From assembly GCA_947595925.1 (NCBI GenBank), contig CANQEV010000037.1:1-33714 (forward strand): DNA of 33,714 nt. The letters run 5' to 3'. Below the pieces are notes generated by a model, which had not been told where the DNA came from, ran no database searches, and saw only the letters and a list, made by a program, of their open reading frames with translations. The translations under genes and the position numbers were made by a program. Position 1 is the first letter of the stretch, and each line of letters begins with the position of its first letter. Source of the stretch: an uncultured Acetatifactor sp. GTDB taxonomy: Bacteria > Bacillota > Clostridia > Lachnospirales > Lachnospiraceae. Of this stretch, positions 31,370 to 33,714 are shown in pieces.

Positions 31370-33277
31370 ATGTCGGGTTCAAGGGAAACAGTTTTTATTT
31401 CCGAGGCGGATCAATATCTGTTCGGACAGGGCACTCACTACGACATTTATAAAAAACTGGGAGCGCATCTTTCCACGGAGGACGAGGAGGACGGCACATT
31501 CTTTGCAGTCTGGGCGCCAAACGCCAGCGAGGTCCATGTGATCGGTTCCTGGAGCCAGTGGAACGAAACGGCGCATCCCATGAAAAAGCTGGGGGAGATC
31601 GGTATCTGGAGTCTGTTCATCCCGGGAGTGGGCGAGGGGGAGATGTATAAGTTCCTGATCACCGCCAAGGACGGCAGAAAACTCTATAAGGCGGATCCCT
31701 TTGCCAACGCCGCCCAGCTCCGCCCGGACACGGCTTCCATTGTGACGGATCTGGGAGGCTTTGCGTGGAAAGACACAAAGTGGATGGAAAAGCGCGACAG
31801 CACGGATGTGATGAAACAGCCCATGGCCATCTACGAGTGCCATATCGGGTCCTTTATGAAACACCCGGACGGGACGGAGGACGGCTTCTATAATTACCGG
31901 GAGTTTGCGGACCGTATCGTGGAATATCTGAAGGACATGAAGTACACCCACATTGAGCTCATGGGGATCGCGGAGCATCCCTTCGACGGATCCTGGGGAT
32001 ACCAGGTGACGGGATACTATGCGCCTACCGCCCGCTATGGGACGCCCAAGGACTTTATGTACCTGGTGAACGAGCTGCATAAGATCGGCGTGGGCGTGAT
32101 CCTGGACTGGGTTCCGGCGCATTTCGCCACGGATGCCCACGGCCTTGGGGAGTTTGACGGGTCCTGTATCTATGAGCATCCCGATCCCCGGCTGGGCGAG
32201 CACCCCGACTGGGGGACGAAGATCTTTAACTACGGCAAGTCGGAGGTCAAGAATTTCCTGATCGCGAACGTGCTGTTCTGGCTGAGGGAGTTCCATGTGG
32301 ACGGCATCCGCGTGGACGCCGTGGCCTCCATGCTGTATCTGGATTACGGCAAGAAGGACGGACAGTGGGTTCCGAATAAATACGGCGGCAATAAAAACCT
32401 GGAGGCCATCGAGTTTTTCCGCCACATGAATTCCGTGGTCCGGGGAACTTATCCGGGATTTCTCACCATCGCGGAGGAATCCACGGCATGGCCCAATGTG
32501 ACGGGTCCCATCGGCACGGACAGTCTGGGCTTTACCTTAAAGTGGAACATGGGCTGGATGCACGATTTCTGCGAGTATATGAAGCTGGATCCCCTGTACC
32601 GCAAGGGAAATCATTATGCCATGACTTTCGCCATGAGCTACAACGAGAGCGAGAATTATATCCTGCCCCTCTCCCACGACGAGGTGGTCCATCTGAAATG
32701 TTCCATGGTGAACAAGATGCCGGGCTATACGGTGGACAAGTACGCGAACCTGCGCACCGGCTATACATATATGTTCGGACACTGTGGGAAGAAGCTGCTC
32801 TTCATGGGCCAGGAATTCGGCCAGGAGAGGGAGTGGAGCGAGGCCCGGGAGCTGGACTGGTTCCTGCTGGGCGAAAAATACAATCGGGGTATGCAGGACT
32901 ATGTGAGGGAACTGCTGGCCATGTATCGCAAGTACCCGGCGCTGTATGAGTTTGACAACAGCTGGCAGGGCTTTGAGTGGATGAATGCGGACGACAAGGA
33001 AAACAGTGTTTATTCCTTCATCCGGAAATCTTCCACCGGGAAGAACAGTCTGCTCTTTGTGCTGAACATGACCCCCATGAAGCGGGAGGGCTATCTGGTT
33101 CCCGTGCCGAAAAAGAAGAAGTATAAACTCCTTTTGAACAGCGACGAGGAGCGGTTCGGAGGCTTTGGCAACCAGGTGCCCGCGGAGATCACCGCCCAGG
33201 CGAAGCCCTGGCATTACCAGAACTATTCTCTCAGCGTGGACCTGCCCCCCTACGCGGCCCTGGTTTTTGTCTTTTAA
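31370..33277 (+). CDS. glgB: 1,4-alpha-glucan (glycogen) branching enzyme
   Basis: A 635-residue GH13 enzyme that makes alpha-1,6 branches in glycogen. ATG 31370 is chosen because GGGGGAGG (31354-31361) sits eight bases before it; the frame is open to 31322 but overlaps the previous stop. Domains are an N-terminal CBM48-type beta-sandwich (TFFAVWAPNASEVHVIGSWS), the GH13 barrel, and a C-terminal beta domain. Catalytic residues are the nucleophile Asp316 (GIRVDAVASM), acid Glu369 (TIAEESTAWP) and His436-Asp437 (LSHDEVVH). The GH13_9-type motifs IELMGIAEHPFDGSWGYQ and DWVPAHF fit GlgB rather than other amylases. No other glycogen genes are in the window; it starts 41 bases after the TPR protein gene and is likely cotranscribed with it. 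Confidence 0.93.
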   Translation: MSGSRETVFISEADQYLFGQGTHYDIYKKLGAHLSTEDEEDGTFFAVWAPNASEVHVIGSWSQWNETAHPMKKLGEIGIWSLFIPGVGEGEMYKFLITAKDGRKLYKADPFANAAQLRPDTASIVTDLGGFAWKDTKWMEKRDSTDVMKQPMAIYECHIGSFMKHPDGTEDGFYNYREFADRIVEYLKDMKYTHIELMGIAEHPFDGSWGYQVTGYYAPTARYGTPKDFMYLVNELHKIGVGVILDWVPAHFATDAHGLGEFDGSCIYEHPDPRLGEHPDWGTKIFNYGKSEVKNFLIANVLFWLREFHVDGIRVDAVASMLYLDYGKKDGQWVPNKYGGNKNLEAIEFFRHMNSVVRGTYPGFLTIAEESTAWPNVTGPIGTDSLGFTLKWNMGWMHDFCEYMKLDPLYRKGNHYAMTFAMSYNESENYILPLSHDEVVHLKCSMVNKMPGYTVDKYANLRTGYTYMFGHCGKKLLFMGQEFGQEREWSEARELDWFLLGEKYNRGMQDYVRELLAMYRKYPALYEFDNSWQGFEWMNADDKENSVYSFIRKSSTGKNSLLFVLNMTPMKREGYLVPVPKKKKYKLLLNSDEERFGGFGNQVPAEITAQAKPWHYQNYSLSVDLPPYAALVFVF

Positions 33278-33314
33278 GGATGGGGTAAAGTTTTCCTGAA
33301 ATCTACCGAAATAT

Positions 33315-33353
33315 AAGGTGAGCGCCAAGGATGGAGCTCACCTTTTCTTTTTT
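33315..33353 (+). terminator. intrinsic terminator after glgB
   Basis: AAGGTGAGC pairs with GCTCACCTT over a 12-base loop, followed by TTCTTTTTTT. Confidence 0.85.
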
Positions 33354-33436
33354 TATCAGGTACAGTTCTGGTGCAAAGGAATGTGAACGGACTGGCGGAA
33401 ACTTTGGATTTAGGAAGCAAAGCGCGGGGGCGTACC

Positions 33437-33714
33437 ATGAAGATCACATTTCAAAATCCCACGGATAACAATACGGAATCCATAGAGGCGCGGCAGGCGC
33501 AGCGCGGGCGGTCCCAGGACCCCGGCGTGGCGGGAAGACTGTCCGGCGTCAGGATCGAATTAGGCGGCGGGGAAAGGCAGTTTACGGGGCAGGCGGAGGC
33601 TGTGAGCGCATTTGTGCAGATCCAGCAGGCCGCGGGTACGATGGACGCTAAGACCCAGCAGGATTATATGACACTTATGTCAAATACTATGTCCGAGGAA
33701 GATTACAAAAAGCT
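33437..33714 (+). CDS. unidentified protein, N-terminal part (3' end outside window)
   Basis: ATG 33437 opens a frame that stays open for the remaining 278 bases (92 complete codons). A GCGGGGGCG stretch a few bases upstream may act as ribosome binding site, though it is weak. The protein begins MKITFQNPTDNNTESIEARQ, continues with a Gly/Arg-rich hydrophilic part, and then AFVQIQQAAGTMDAKTQQDY and MTLMSNTMSEEDYKK, which looks helical and conserved. It may belong to a group of long uncharacterised Lachnospiraceae proteins, but I cannot name the family with confidence. No signal peptide. The spacer 33354-33436 shows no clear promoter. Confidence 0.6.
   Translation, partial: MKITFQNPTDNNTESIEARQAQRGRSQDPGVAGRLSGVRIELGGGERQFTGQAEAVSAFVQIQQAAGTMDAKTQQDYMTLMSNTMSEEDYKK

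Overview
The window looks like a chromosomal segment of a moderately GC-rich Clostridia bacterium, most likely a Lachnospiraceae gut anaerobe. The reasons are the gene families: a YolD/UmuC-type polymerase pair, a DUF2975 plus YozG-like regulator pair, a DUF4153/4173 membrane protein, PD-(D/E)XK Rpn-family transposase-like proteins, a CvfB-type S1 protein, an MBOAT/DHHW pair and a permuted GH3. TTG and GTG starts with strong GGAGG-type ribosome binding sites also fit. Almost every gene is on the + strand. No tRNA, rRNA, intact insertion sequence or CRISPR array was seen.

Layout. 1-3400 is an accessory patch: the 3' end of an Rpn-family gene, a secreted WG-repeat-like lipoprotein with a consensus promoter, and a second Rpn-family gene that has lost its nuclease core. 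3400-8550 holds an acyl-CoA thioesterase and then a probable operon of zinc-dependent phospholipase C-like protein, YolD-like protein, a small single-span membrane protein, a Y-family (UmuC-like) polymerase and a glycerol-1-phosphate dehydrogenase. 8800-13700 pairs a cytoplasmic LacI-type sensor/diguanylate cyclase with a circularly permuted GH3 glycosidase. 13850-16500 carries a CPBP membrane protease, an acyl-ACP thioesterase and CvfB. 16500-18900 is an LTA-synthase-like enzyme preceded by a possible leader peptide.

18900-22500 contains a minus-strand Rpn remnant, a promoter with three phased inverted repeats driving DUF2975 and an Xre regulator, then a DUF4173 protein behind another palindrome. 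22600-27700 contains a small lipoprotein, the MBOAT and DHHW O-acetylation pair (the MBOAT has Tyr where the catalytic His is expected), a HAD phosphatase and RsmA/KsgA. 27800-33300 contains a 1143-residue TPR / acidic repeat / degenerate AAA+ protein and the glycogen branching enzyme. The window ends inside an unidentified gene.

Themes. Envelope biology recurs (LTA synthase, O-acetylation pair, two lipoproteins, CPBP protease, DUF2975, DUF4173). A second theme is the number of purine-rich tandem repeats of different unit lengths in the spacers and in low-complexity protein segments. The features most worth following up are the triple-operator promoter at 19208-19280, the uORF/hairpin leader at 16511-16612, the His-to-Tyr MBOAT, the pseudo-AAA+ protein and the membrane protein inside the polymerase operon. 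All family calls are by eye from the sequence; no database search was run.
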